Source: Acanthococcus lagerstroemiae
Lineage: Eukaryota; Arthropoda; Insecta; Hemiptera; Eriococcidae
NCBI GenBank assembly: GCA_031841125.1
Contig: CM063114.1
Span: 26,667,266 to 26,731,265, forward strand
Direction of reading: 5' to 3'
DNA length: 64,000 bases
Made by a program: the position numbers and the translations under genes. The notes beneath the pieces are model-generated. The model had not been told where the DNA came from. It did not search any database and saw only the letters and a program-made list of their open reading frames with translations. Shown one piece after another: positions 33,894 through 43,718 of the stretch (position 1 is its first letter; each line of letters starts with the position of its first letter).

Positions 33894-34512
33894 ATTTTTA
33901 TTTTATTTACAGCTTTGAGTAGAGGTAGATGGACTGCCATCAGCTTCCTACTCTGCCCATTTCTGAGCGTAAACCTCCGTCAGCTCCCTCCATTTGTCTC
34001 CATCGTATGTGAGGTTGGGCCACCCTACACCCAAAGCTCTTGTGAATTCTTCACGCCATCTAGTGGTTGACCTACCCCTTCTTCTTTCATGGTCATACGG
34101 AGTCCAAAAGGTTGTTTGTGCATTCCATTTATTCTGACTATCTATAACCACGTGCCCACCGTATTTCCATTTCAATTTCACTATTATTCTGTGCAGGTCC
34201 CAAATTTTTAGTTTGTGTTTTAATTCTGTTAATTTTACTCGACCTTTAATTTTAATATTGAGGATGCTTCTCATTATTGAGTTTTGCATTATTTGGAACT
34301 TTTTCATTTGTGCACTTGTTAACGACCATGTTTGGGCTCCGTATGATGCCACTGGGAATACACAGCTTTCCAGAATTTCTGATTTATTCTGTAATCACGT
34401 TTTTCCTTTAAAAATCTGTTTCAAAGCCCAAAATGATTTCCATGAATTTGTCTTTCTTTCACTAATTTCTTTTTCCTTCCCATTTTCAAACGAGATTATT
34501 TGGCCCAAAACA
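33894..34512 (-). pseudogene. RTE-like LINE reverse transcriptase C-terminal region
   Basis: On the minus strand the frame starts LGQIISFENGKEKEISE (the end of the palm/thumb), passes one TGA, then LESCVFPVASYGAQTWSL, MKKFQIMQNSIMRSI, KWKYGGHVV, TTFW and RGRSTTRWREEFTRAL...WRELTEVYAQKWAE with a stop at about 33,950. This is the thumb and basic tail of RTE-like insect LINE proteins (YGAQTW.L......Q..M.RS...; RGR..TRW.DD). The A-rich 3' end is at 33,894. Target copies of about 30 bp at both sides show a true insertion, truncated at 5'. It sits just downstream of the Jockey-like relic in opposite orientation. Confidence 0.9.
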
Positions 34513-34544
34513 ACCTCTCACCCTTCCTTTCCATTTTAGAAGAA
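34513..34544. repeat. Target-site duplication of the minus-strand LINE, right
   Basis: Second copy of the approximately 30-bp target (CTTTCCATTTTAGAAGAA core). The several differences between the copies indicate an old insertion. Confidence 0.75.
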
Positions 34545-34682
34545 GACAGTCGCGTAAATTAGAGGGTGGTCATGGGGATATCCCACTTCCCATTTACAAG
34601 AAAACATTTACATCGGCCCATTTTGGCAGTTTAGAGGTTCAAAACTCAAAAACACCTTCGGTTTACTGGTAAATCACGGTTA

Positions 34683-34688
34683 TTTATT
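34683..34688 (-). terminator. AATAAA poly(A) signal overlapping the stop codon
   Basis: On the minus strand the stop TAA is embedded in CTAATAAATAACC, giving AATAAA at the stop. No other AATAAA is seen in the next 120 bases, so the transcript may have an extremely short 3' UTR. Confidence 0.5.
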
Positions 34689-35491
34689 AGAAATATATAG
34701 TACATGATTCAATATAACGAAATAACGCTAATCTTAGAGGTTCATTTAAATAATCCCTTAACTCCTGTTCCTTTGGTTTTCTACCTAGCGGGATTGGCGA
34801 ATACACGAACAAACTGTACCACGGTATCCGAAACCACGTACGGCCATGGTTATATGCGTAGGAATAATACAAGTACCAGATGTAATCTCCATTTCTTGTG
34901 CGTTCTATCGAATCACATCTAATCACGTTTTGAGAATATTCTTTGCCGCCCTTAAGCCTCACAGTGTGCTCCATACACTCAAAAGTGTCTTCAGTTATTT
35001 CTGTTGTAGCCAGCTTCAAACCGCTAAGCGCCAAAATGTCGTGGCATAATTTTCTTCTCCTCGCCTTCTTCAGTGTTCGGCAAATTGGATCATCAGCTGA
35101 AACAAGAAATGATCTGTTATACGGATCCATAACGTTTCTTAAATTCTACGAAGATGCGGAAAATACTTCGACTCAGTTCTGGTGCCAGTGTCCAGTTGTA
35201 TCAAGAACCGGAACTATGTCTCCGAGAGGATTAAAATAACGAATTTTCATATTGGTAGTCTACTCTCGGAAATAAATTGATCGAAAATCCAATATATATT
35301 CAACAGAATGCTCAGATAGACTTACCGAATTCGTCTTTGATAACTTTGCTCTTCAATTCAATGTACTTGTTGTCCGCCTGTCTTCTTTTTGATGTTACCA
35401 CGTTGCACCATCCATTTCCGGAGCCGAAATTAGCGATCAGTAAAAAGAAACTTATCACATCAAAATAGAGGAATTGTAACCAAAACATCAT
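34687..35491 (-). CDS. Two-exon gene for a secreted six-cysteine protein
   Basis: I do not recognise this protein. Exon 1 is 35,326-35,491 (166 nt) and exon 2 is 34,687-35,096 (410 nt). The 229-nt intron opens with GTAAGT and ends in TTTCTTGTTTCAG, and the phase joins exactly, giving 191 residues. The first ATG follows an in-frame TAA three codons upstream. Residues 1-25 (MMFWLQFLYFDVISFFLLIA...) form a hydrophobic signal peptide, so secretion or entry to the ER is predicted. The mature part has six cysteines (29, 61, 73, 96, 116, 187), enough for three disulfides. It also has a basic patch (KKARRRK, 65-71), an aromatic segment (YIWYLYYSYAY, 127-137) and a WFRIPWYSLF stretch (143-152). There is no long second membrane helix. 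Neighbouring LINE relics end about 140 bp downstream. It could be a fast-evolving salivary, venom or immune-type secreted protein, but that is speculation. Confidence 0.75.
35097..35325 (-). other. Intron of the secreted-protein gene
   Basis: Donor GTAAGTCTATCT on the minus strand directly follows GACGAATTCG. The acceptor has a pyrimidine run, CATTTCTTGTTTCAG. Phase 1: the single G from exon 1 joins CT to make an alanine codon. A longer ATG frame running through the acceptor into intron sequence is rejected because it lacks the signal peptide. Confidence 0.75.
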
Positions 35492-36844
35492 TTGAACAAC
35501 TTATTACAGAGATGCATAAACTAAAAGTGCGAATACATACGATTCAAAACTAGGAGTTGTCGCTGTATATTAGTTATGAATATTCTGCATTCGGCAGTAA
35601 ATTTTGTGTAATTAACGCCAAATAAGTACGAACGAACTCTTTTTCGGTTTTTTTTGGTAAATGGAAAACATATTATTCGTTCCTTTTGAGAGTACCAGAC
35701 CGCCAATTGTCTAGGCAGCTGTTGAAGTTTCTGTTGGTTGGATGTTATTGTGGATATGAATATTCGTAAAAGTACCGCACCAATGCGTTCGAGTAATCGT
35801 TTTTAGAATGAGTGAAAATGATTTGTAATTTATTAAGCCATGCTGAAATTTACTTTAGTCTCAGTCTGATAATGTGACAATGTATAATGACCTAGTGCCC
35901 AGTTTTGTACAATAAGAATAATAAAGAATAAAGATCAAGAATATCTGTAATCCCAAATGCAGTTGACTTTGAGGACCAAACCAAATGCTTCAAAATCATA
36001 ATAGATACATCCACTAACTCATATACACCTACCGCTTTTTATAGTGCAGGATTGATTGATCATCCCATCTAAATCTGAATGGATACTAGTGCTCCTATTT
36101 TAAAAGTTTTCTAATCGACGATAGGCCAGTCATTTAAAACATCGTACGTCGCAAAAAATCGACACGTTCTGATTCCTTGAGGTGTTGTTAGGGTAGGTAC
36201 CAATAGTGTAAACCCAAGGTTGCAGCTTCGAAAGTCCCGAGCTAACTGCGTGGTACTCGAAAAACCTCGAAATCTTCGGCATTTTTTCAGTTTTTGACTT
36301 ATAACTACTAAAAGATGCACCCTACGAAAAAGACATCCAGTACACTTTTAAAGTAAGACAACATTTGCTACAATTTGAGCGCAACATCAGCTCCGTAGGT
36401 CCAATACATCCCGAGATACAGTACTTCAAAAATTGGCACTTTTCTTCCAAAAAGTTTGAAATTGTAGTTGTAGACGTTTTCTGTGCAGAATATCGGCTGA
36501 AATACTCACCCCATGAGGAAAATCATGGGAAATGAAGTTGTAGAGCAGTTACTTAACTTTATTTTAAGCACATATGGAATCCTGTAGGACCAATAGTTCT
36601 TTTGTTATCAGAAAAAAATGAAAAATTGAGGAAATTGGATTTCTTAAGAAATGGAAGCGGACGAATTTCAGGACTTTTGTAAAGGATAAGAAAGATGTAT
36701 CTCAGTGGAAAATGATTATATCCTGGAGAATAAAATTGAGTATAATTAACTATAGGGAAAAAGTTTATCAAACTGATATCAAAATTGTTTAAAAATGTGT
36801 TAGTTTGGGGGGCCTGAGACGGAAAATGCTGAATGTGAAGTGAT
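35492..36844. other. Upstream DNA of the secreted-protein gene; no gene seen
   Basis: No strong TATA box could be fixed upstream of 35,491, and an upstream non-coding exon cannot be excluded. The rest, to 36,844, shows no repeats or coding motifs. The minus-strand pseudogene's open frame continues to 36,559 but without recognisable family residues. Confidence 0.35.
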
Positions 36845-37975
36845 AGCGGGACCTGATCTGAGGTCCGCACTTTGTCTTCTCTTTTAAATGCAACATTTCC
36901 AAATGACTTTCCACTTATTTCTTTGACTCCATCACACCTCTCTTCTTGTGCCATGTGGCAATTCACTTCAGGGCTTCCAACCACGCCACTGCAGATTGAC
37001 ATGGTATGTGGACTTGGAACCAGGATTTTAATTTCTCGTTCAATTCGAGCAGTCCTCGTGTCAATGTATTGTTCTGTTGTGGTACAAGAGATGTCCCAAA
37101 AGAATTCACGCCCCTCGCAGATGTTAGGCATGTATACCATGTTTCCAGTCCAACGGGCGAGAACACTGCAAGAGATTCCACGGTCGTGTGTTAGGCCCCC
37201 TAGGCTTTTCATCGATCTCATTAGCGCTTGTTCTATAGTCAAGTCGGTCCGAACAAAATTTCTGGGATCGACGAATGGAGAAATTTCCTCCTGCTGTGAA
37301 TTAACGAAATTCTGTGGGATCCATTTTCTGTCGCAGGTCGCTCATATTCTGCATATACTGACGCGCACTCTTTGCACACAGGAAGTGCCTTGCCAAGTGA
37401 AGAAGGGGAGCATGCTCTATATGGTCTCCAGGTGGAGGTCCCAATCTTCCATCCTCTCTGCTTGGATGAATTTTTTGATGAGTGTGGTCATTTTGTAGTA
37501 TTGCATCCATAGTTTTGATGTGCGGCTTTGTTGTTCCAATTGAGCTATAGCAGTTTTGAATTTGGCACACATAAGCTGAACAGTTTCTTTTTCTGCAGCT
37601 TGCAGAATCACACTTCTTTCGCTTGCTTTTTTTTTCTAATTTGCTCTCCACCCGAGCCCTGGAATCCGCCCTTTCGAGCATTGCCTTAGAGACGTCAGGG
37701 AGGCCTTTAGGACTGTCTTAGCCTTCTTCCCTTCTGGCCGAAAAACCGGTTTAGGTCGAAATCTGGTGAATTGTTACGTGGGCTCGAACCCAGGACCTTC
37801 AAATTTCGAGACCAACGCGCTATCCACTCGGCCAACCAGACCTCTCTTTCGCTTGCTAGTAGCAGGTTTTCAGTTTCCACATGTTCCTCCTCAGTGAACT
37901 CTATTTCGTTGTTCAAAATCAAGGTGGCCAAAGCGAGATTTGTTAGCATGTGAGCTCTCACAGCCCGTGAGTTCG
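36845..37975 (-). pseudogene. Decayed copy of a multi-copy arthropod hypothetical gene, split by a SINE
   Basis: Minus-strand text in order: AVRAHMLTNLALATLIL and a helical stretch to LLLASER; the SINE; VILQAAEKETVQLM; RTSKLWMQYYKMTTLIKKFI then QAERMEDWDLHLETI; in another frame LLHLARHFLCAKSARQYMQ; in a third GNFSIRRSQKF; then TIEQALMRSMKSLGGL, THDRG, TTTEQYIDTRTARIERE, SICSGVVGSPEVNCH and SFGNVAFKREDKV. I recall this motif chain (TAKLW.QY..M...... FI.AERTG.W.LHL; IRRTD.FW; EQ.LMRS.K..GGLTRGRG; TSEQH.D....RI.RD; STGVV.....NCH.A) from many uncharacterised, repeated arthropod and cnidarian predicted proteins, probably mobile-element related. At least three frame changes and missing text near the HDPF region make this copy dead. 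Its function is not known to me. Confidence 0.7.
37628..37844 (-). mobile_element. tRNA-derived SINE inserted in the pseudogene
   Basis: On the minus strand the 217-bp unit begins GGTCTGGTTGGCCGAGTGG and has a B box in GGGTTCGAGCCC. These are the two internal RNA polymerase III promoter boxes of a tRNA. The tRNA-like part resembles a serine tRNA (CTCGAAAT in the anticodon loop), but no acceptor stem can form. A unique body follows (CCGGTTTTTCGGC...AATGCTCGAAAGG...GGATTCCAG) and an A-rich tail. AGCAAGCGAAAGA is repeated perfectly on both sides (37,615-37,627 and 37,845-37,857), the target duplication within the host gene copy. A sister copy is at 43,719-43,933. Confidence 0.88.
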
Positions 37976-37989
37976 AAAAAATGGTTCGT

Positions 37990-38345
37990 CATCGTTTGAG
38001 TTTTTGTGATTACCCTGTATGAATCATGTTGCATTCTTCAATCTTCACAGTCTAGTCTATCCAGGTTTTTTTTTGTCTTTTTCCTTTATGCTGTCATTAT
38101 TTATTAGTTTGATCACTGGCTGGCTATTTCTTATTCCGAGTCGTACGTTGAATTGGTCAAAAGTCTTCAGTATTTTGTTGGTGTATTTTACCCACATTGC
38201 ACCTTTGTGCTTGTCTTTTTCGCTGTCATGTTGGTCATTTTTCTGTTTGTTATTCTGTTTATTATGTCGTCAGCAATATTTGGTTGGTAGTTGGCCGCGA
38301 TTTGTTTTATTGTTTGTCTTTTTTTACTTGTCATTGTTCTTTTCT
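37990..38345 (-). pseudogene. Penelope-like element C-terminal remnant with GIY-YIG region
   Basis: Minus strand: TIKQIAANYQPNIADDIINR, then after a frame change GAMWVKYTNKILKTFDQF and NVRLGIRNSQPVIKLINND, then KDKKKPG followed by broken text that can be read RL-C-ED-KNAT-IQG. In Penelope-like retroelements the reverse transcriptase C-terminus runs E..TIK.IA...GY.P..I..II, then PYI...S.KI......YN......N.L...L..NKD, then GIY.L.C..C...YIGQTGR of the GIY-YIG endonuclease. The match in order and spacing is good, though the endonuclease itself is ruined. The 115-codon hydrophobic plus-strand frame at 38,019 is its antisense. Confidence 0.6.
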
Positions 38346-38619
38346 TGTATCGTGATTGCCCTGTGACAGTTGGGCCTAGCTGCCGCTATAAAAATACGCT
38401 GCTTTCAAGTGAAATTGGTAAAACTTCAAGGACTGTAGGTAACAAGGGCGTGAGGGTCAAAAATAGGTTTTTTCAGTAGTTACATGAGGGAAAGGGTGCA
38501 AAGGGTCAGATCCTCGTCCGCTATAAGGGAGCTATATACGCCCTTGGTAGGCAACTAATCTTTCACTTACACCTGAAGGCAAATGACGAATTCAAAATTT
38601 TGGAAAATAATGAAATACT

Positions 38620-38735
38620 AATATTTTGAAAAGATCCGAAAATTACACGATACAACTTAAAAATGATTCGCATTGCGGATCGCAAATCTTTTGATTCGGA
38701 CATCGTCGGATCTGCCCATCCTTGCGGGCATTAAT
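38620..38735. repeat. Fragment of the 13-15 kb hAT-like family
   Basis: GAAAAGATCCGAAAATTACAC, ATGATTCGCATTGCGGATC and the terminal GGATCTGCCCATCC match the right end of the element at 13,141-15,043. Confidence 0.65.
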
Positions 38736-38739
38736 ACCT

Positions 38740-40700
38740 AAAAATGTACAGGCGTTCAATGATTCTACCGAGTTTTGTGCAGATCCACAAATTTTTCAAT
38801 TTTTATTGATTTCTTATTCTGATTGACTAGGTTTGCCCCAAAAATTATATAACTTTCAATCCCCTACTATACGGGTTCAACTTTTTGATCGCCCTCAACT
38901 TTCCAGGGTATATTTTTTTAAATTATATGGAGCAACTTGGGGATGAAACCGTCGATCAGAAAAAATTCAGAAGAACCACCATAAGCGCCAACAGCCGATC
39001 TGGGGAGGCTCATGTGGGGCTGATAAGTAGCAAAGTAATACTTCAAATTCTTTCGATTGTATAGTTTTTCAATTTTAAGGAAAGGGCTAAGCTCTTTAAA
39101 GTCCTCCTGTTTACGTCTATGTGTCCTACTTGATTTTTTTTTAAAGCAAAATGTGTGATCAGATGTTAACCGGACGAGTCCTTGAGTACACGACGGTTTC
39201 CTGCTCGGAATCGAATAATCGCATTGAAGGGTAGTTGTTACCCTTCGCCGAGCATAAATTAATGGCTGTATTCCTGTTTGTACAAGCACGATATTACGCG
39301 CATACCACACTTCGGAGCTATACTATTTAATGAATTTACAAGTTATCGGGTCACTTGTGGCAAAGGAGCGCGCGGTATTATCCGCAAATGTCAAAAATTA
39401 TTAATAGATTAAAAGGGAAATTGATTAATTATTTAATTTATACCTCATTTCGAACGGGGGCGAGCAGGGGGGGGGGGTCAGTACCGAGCTGAACGTTATG
39501 AATGATAAAAATCGAGAAATTTCAATGGACGCTACATTGTTTTTATTTCAACGCGGTTATAATAACGCGACTCTCTATAGGTAGTAAATTCTTGAAATAC
39601 GCTGACCATTAATTAGATAGCAATTTTCGACAGGCGAAAAGCGAAGCCCGGAATATTTTGACCTCCAGGCTTGCTCTTCGCTGTGTTCGTGTGAACACTG
39701 AAAATTTCAGCGCGTTAACGAGTAGCTATATCAAACTAATTGATCGACCAAAAGGTGTTCGGGGAGTTGTGTAAGTGGCATATAGATGCTAAGTGGTTAG
39801 ACAAAATGTTCGAGTTTGATAAATTTCTGGTACTGTTCACTACTACTCGGGATTTAAGAATATAATGGTGATTTTGTGCAGATTACAAACGACCCACAGC
39901 TCTTGAAACTGAACTCGAAAGGGTACGAACGAAAATAAATAACTGTCATGTATAGATCAGCCTTCAAGAGATACGAAGGGACAGGGGGTGATGAGGCACA
40001 TCCCCTGAGCTGACTGTTTGCTTCCCACATAAGATTTTCTTTTCCGAATTCACCCCAACAGTCACAAGTCAGACGAGCTTTTTATTTCCTCGTTTATTGA
40101 AATTTGGTTGTTGAGAGGTCACCAGGGTACAAATTCCCTCTAGACTCCGAATTCTATAAGAAAACGATCACACTACGGGGGCTAACGGAGGGGGGCATAA
40201 ATTTTGGGATAAATGTAGAATGCTTTAAGCTCAAAACCAGTAGTTCATTTAGCAAATCCACGTACTAATATAAAGTAAATTAATGTAGCGATTCTTACAG
40301 TTATCTTCCTAAAAATCACAAGAAAGACCCTCAATACTCAAGCAACCCATTGTATTTTGCATATTTTCCTGCCTAACATGGAAATAATAAATTCCAAAGT
40401 CATTGAGGTTTAGGAGACAATATCGCTTCACCTCTCCAGTATCACAATCTTGACGAAGTCTTTTGAAAGAGTTTTCATTAAGTCTTAAATAGTCATGGAA
40501 TCTGCATTTCTGATTGACATCAACGTCTAAAGAATTCCTGTCAGAGCCCAGAGCCGTATCAAAATTACTTTCTTTTTTTTTTGGGGGGGGGGAGCATAAT
40601 ACTTGAATCTTTTCATTTGAACACTATAGAATTTCAAAATCGTCGAGCAAAAAAAGCTTTTAACAGTGGTACCATTTTCTAAATTAAACTGCAGCTGTTA
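38740..40700. other. Low-repeat DNA, no gene recognised
   Basis: A G9 run near 39,469 and a T/G run near 40,570-40,593 stand out. AAGTCTT words occur around 40,440-40,500. No coding motif or paired ends. Confidence 0.4.
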
Positions 40701-41990
40701 AATTTACCAACTCTTATACATTATAAAGTACTGGAGGGATTTCTTCTAACCTCGAAATTAATCGAAACGAGAATCAGGAATTATTTAGATCCCCAACAAC
40801 CTCTGAACCAAGTCGGCTTTAGGAAAAATTTCTCTACGTTAGACCATCTTCATACGATAAACGAAATCATAGAAAAATTCTTGGAATACGGTCTCATCAC
40901 AAACATTGCATTTATTGACTATAATAAAGCATTCGATTCCTTAGATCACTGCTTTATTTTGGAATCACTAAAGAAGCAGGGAGTACCCCTTCAACTCACG
41001 GAGCTAAGAAAAGAAATGTATTCGGGGCCAAAAAACAGAATCATTACCGACAAAAATGGAAATTACTTTGAAATCGGGAAATGAGTCCGACAGGACGACC
41101 CACTGTCACCCATCCTTTTTAATCTGGCTGGAGGAAATATTTGGGAAACTTGATTGGGAAAATAAAGGTATAAATTTAGATGTCTCAAACTAGATTTGCA
41201 GACGATATTCCTTTAATATTAAACGCAACGGGGGAGCTGCAGGAAATGATACACGAACTCAACAAAATTGGAAAAACAGCTGGATTAACAATGAACACCG
41301 ATAAATCAAAAATCATAACAACCAACAACAATCAAGATAGGAAACAAAAATCTTGAAGTAGTCCCAGAAACAGTATACTCATCCCAACTAATTTCACTAG
41401 AAGATAGAACCGAAAACTAGATTAAACGTGGGGTCATACTGGCTCGGAAGAAGTTTGGACACTAAAACGCATCTTTGAAAGAAAACTCAAAAACAGGCAA
41501 AAAGGCGAAATCTTCCATATGCATAATACCGGTTTTGACGTATGGCTCCCCCACTTGGTCCCCTACTTTCAGACAAATGAAGAAAATTGAGACTACACAG
41601 AACTCCATGATGAGATCGATTCTAGGCTTAAAAATCAAAAACCAAGTCAGTATAAAAACACATTTGTAAAAAATTACCCAATATCAAAAACTGTGCACGA
41701 TCAATCCGAAATTTGAAATGGGGGTGGGCGGGACATATAGCCAGACTACGTCAAGATAGAATAACCTATCAAGCTACGTTTTGGTATTTGAACCAATTCA
41801 AAAGAGAAAAGGGCGAACCAATAACTAGGTGAGGGACGAAATTGATCGGTTTAAAAAAAATAAGCTTTTCCATCGAGTGGCACAAGATCGCAAAGCATGG
41901 GAGAGGGTGAAGAGTACCTTTGCCTACTACGGGCCGAGAGCATACTCAGAACAGTAAGTGCTCTTCAAAGGTGCGACCTTGGAAGCTAAA
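40701..41990 (+). pseudogene. RTE-like LINE reverse transcriptase, 5'-truncated and frameshifted
   Basis: Text in order: NLPTLIHYKVLEGFLLTSKL, QPLNQVGFRKNFSTLDHLHT, IAFIDYNKAFDSLDH (catalytic box A, F.D..KAFD), LKKQGVPLQL, DDPLSPILFNL (box B), RFADDIPLILNATGEL (catalytic FADD), GLTMNTDKSKI, then IPVLTYGSPTWSPTFRQMKK, TTQNSMMRSILGLKI, TYQATFWYLNQFKREKG and a shortened basic tail. This covers reverse-transcriptase boxes and thumb of a LINE of the same type as 33,894-34,512. All catalytic aspartates can still be read, but at least five stops or shifts interrupt it. The endonuclease is missing by 5' truncation. Confidence 0.9.
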
Positions 41991-42024
41991 TATTATTATA
42001 AAACTGTATCGCTCTCAATAAAGG

Positions 42025-42044
42025 TTTGATTGATTGATTGATTC
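42025..42044 (+). repeat. (TTGA)n tail of the LINE
   Basis: TTTGATTGATTGATTGATT closes the 3' UTR of the LINE just upstream. RTE-type LINEs commonly end in short tandem repeats instead of poly(A). Confidence 0.7.
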
Positions 42045-42781
42045 TTCTAAATGAAAACTACAAAGCTCAAGATCGTTTTCCAACTAAAGACTAAAATATT
42101 TCAAGATCGTCAAGAAAAAAACGTTTGCCAATTGGAGCTGCTTAACTTCCCAACTTGTAAACATTTTAAATGATTAAGGCTACCCCATGCCCTTCTTGTA
42201 GCAAGATTTCCTATCGTAATAGGGCAAAAAAAAGGTCAATAATAATATACACACATGTAATAATTAAGTGACAAATTCGAAATAGCCATATTTATATAAT
42301 GTCAGTCCTTGTCTACTGATGCAAGTGCCCCAGTTTGCTCCCCTTGGCTACGCTCGTGCCCTTCTTCACCTCTCAATAGCTACAGCGTAGCCAAAATTCA
42401 GACATCCTGGACGGTCTTAAAAGCTCTAACGAATCTTTACAGACGCCCAATGAATTCCATCGAGTCTTGACTGATTATGGATGAGTTTCAAAGCTGTCGG
42501 ATAAGTCTGAATGAGGTTTAGGGATATTTTGAGGTATTCTAATGGAGTTCTGAAGACCCCCAATGGAGTCTTAATAAGTCTTGAGTTTCAAAAGAGTCGG
42601 ACAAATCTTACGAGTCCAGAGGGCATCCGATTATGTCTCAGCAAGATTTATATAAGTTTTAAGGTAATTTCTGATCAGTGATGGAGAAAAAATTTGTGTA
42701 ATAGGTGAAAGAAGTTTGGAGGAACGAGTTCATAGGACATGACTGAAGAAATCGAAAACAGGGGTTAAAAGAGAATGTAAT
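42045..42781. other. AT-rich DNA with a GACTC/GAGTC-word island
   Basis: Between about 42,410 and 42,665, words such as GAGTCTTGA, GAGTTTCAAA, AAGTCT and GATTATG recur every 12-20 bp with strong degeneracy. No gene is seen. Confidence 0.4.
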
Positions 42782-43301
42782 CAGGGACGTACCGATGGGG
42801 GAATGGGGGGGGGTCTCCCCAACATAGGAATTTTTCATTCAGAAGTTGGGAAAATTTACTATTTTAGTCAGGCATCCAACAAGTTAAAAGGTTTTTTTCT
42901 TTGGTATTTGGGAATTGGGTTGAGAATTTGGGAAAATTTACCAAGTCCAAAGATTTTTTTCTTACATTTTTTGCTTTGATACTCCGGAAGTTTGAGTTAA
43001 GTCAGTTGGGATTTTCACAATTTTCGTGTTTTTTTTTCTTTTCTTTCTTTCTTTTTTCGTTTAGTACTTGAGAATTGGGTTGAGAAGTTGGAAAAATCCA
43101 GCAAGTCAAAAGGTTTTTTTTTTTGCTTTGACATTTGGGAAGTTTGAGTTGAGTCGGGTGGAAAAATCCAACAAATCAAACGTTTTTTCTTTTGCATTTT
43201 TTGCTTTAATACTCAAGAATTTTGAATTTTGAGTTTTGAGTTGAGTCAGTTGGGACTTTCACAATCCCCCCCCCCCGGAAACACTCTTCGGTACGCCTCT
43301 C
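42782..43301. mobile_element. hAT MITE, internally expanded copy
   Basis: Left end CAGGGACGTACCGATGGGGG; right end (reversed) GAGAGGCGTACCGAAGAGTG. The internal module AGTTGGGAAAAT...CCAACAAGT...TTTTTGCTTTGATA is repeated about three times, so the element is twice the length of the copies at 27,558 and 63,397. No coding capacity. A target duplication is not clear. Confidence 0.75.
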
Positions 43302-43718
43302 AATGAAATACAAATAATTATTTGTAACCCCCATTCCCTTTGCGCCCTCACTCCTGGTAATAACGACCTTTTTTCTAGTTGGGGAGGATATATTATTAAA
43401 AATATCTTGCCCTCCGGGGGAAGATACACAGATCGCCACCACTTCGCCTGAGTTCACAAGGAGGACGAATGATTCTTAAGAAATGTATAATGATCTCTAT
43501 GCACTTTAGAGTCTGAATAAAGTATTTTCTTAGATTTTAACACCTCAGATGGAGGCTGGTGAAAAATATCAAAATAATTTCAAAATCCGCGAATTTGGAT
43601 ACATAATTATCAGAGGCGCTATAGGACACAACTGAAAATCTGATGACTACCCACTTTTTTTTCTTCTTTTTTTGCTAGTTTTCGGTTGGAAATCCAGTCC
43701 TAATTGGTGTGCGGGGGA
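43302..43718. other. Unique DNA, no gene seen
   Basis: No motif recognised. It ends in AATTGGTGTGCGGGGG, the left target copy of the SINE. Confidence 0.35.

Noticed and set aside
35097..35130. Alternative upstream start for the secreted-protein second exon (ATG at 35,130)
   Set aside because: The ATG lies in intron sequence upstream of a strong acceptor; the spliced model restores a signal peptide and exact phase.
36872..37498. 208-codon plus-strand frame
   Set aside because: It lies antisense to the multi-copy hypothetical pseudogene, whose motifs are clear on the minus strand.
38019..38366. 115-codon hydrophobic plus-strand frame resembling a membrane protein
   Set aside because: It is the complement of A-rich Penelope-like coding text on the minus strand; runs of F, L and S reflect antisense K and N codons.
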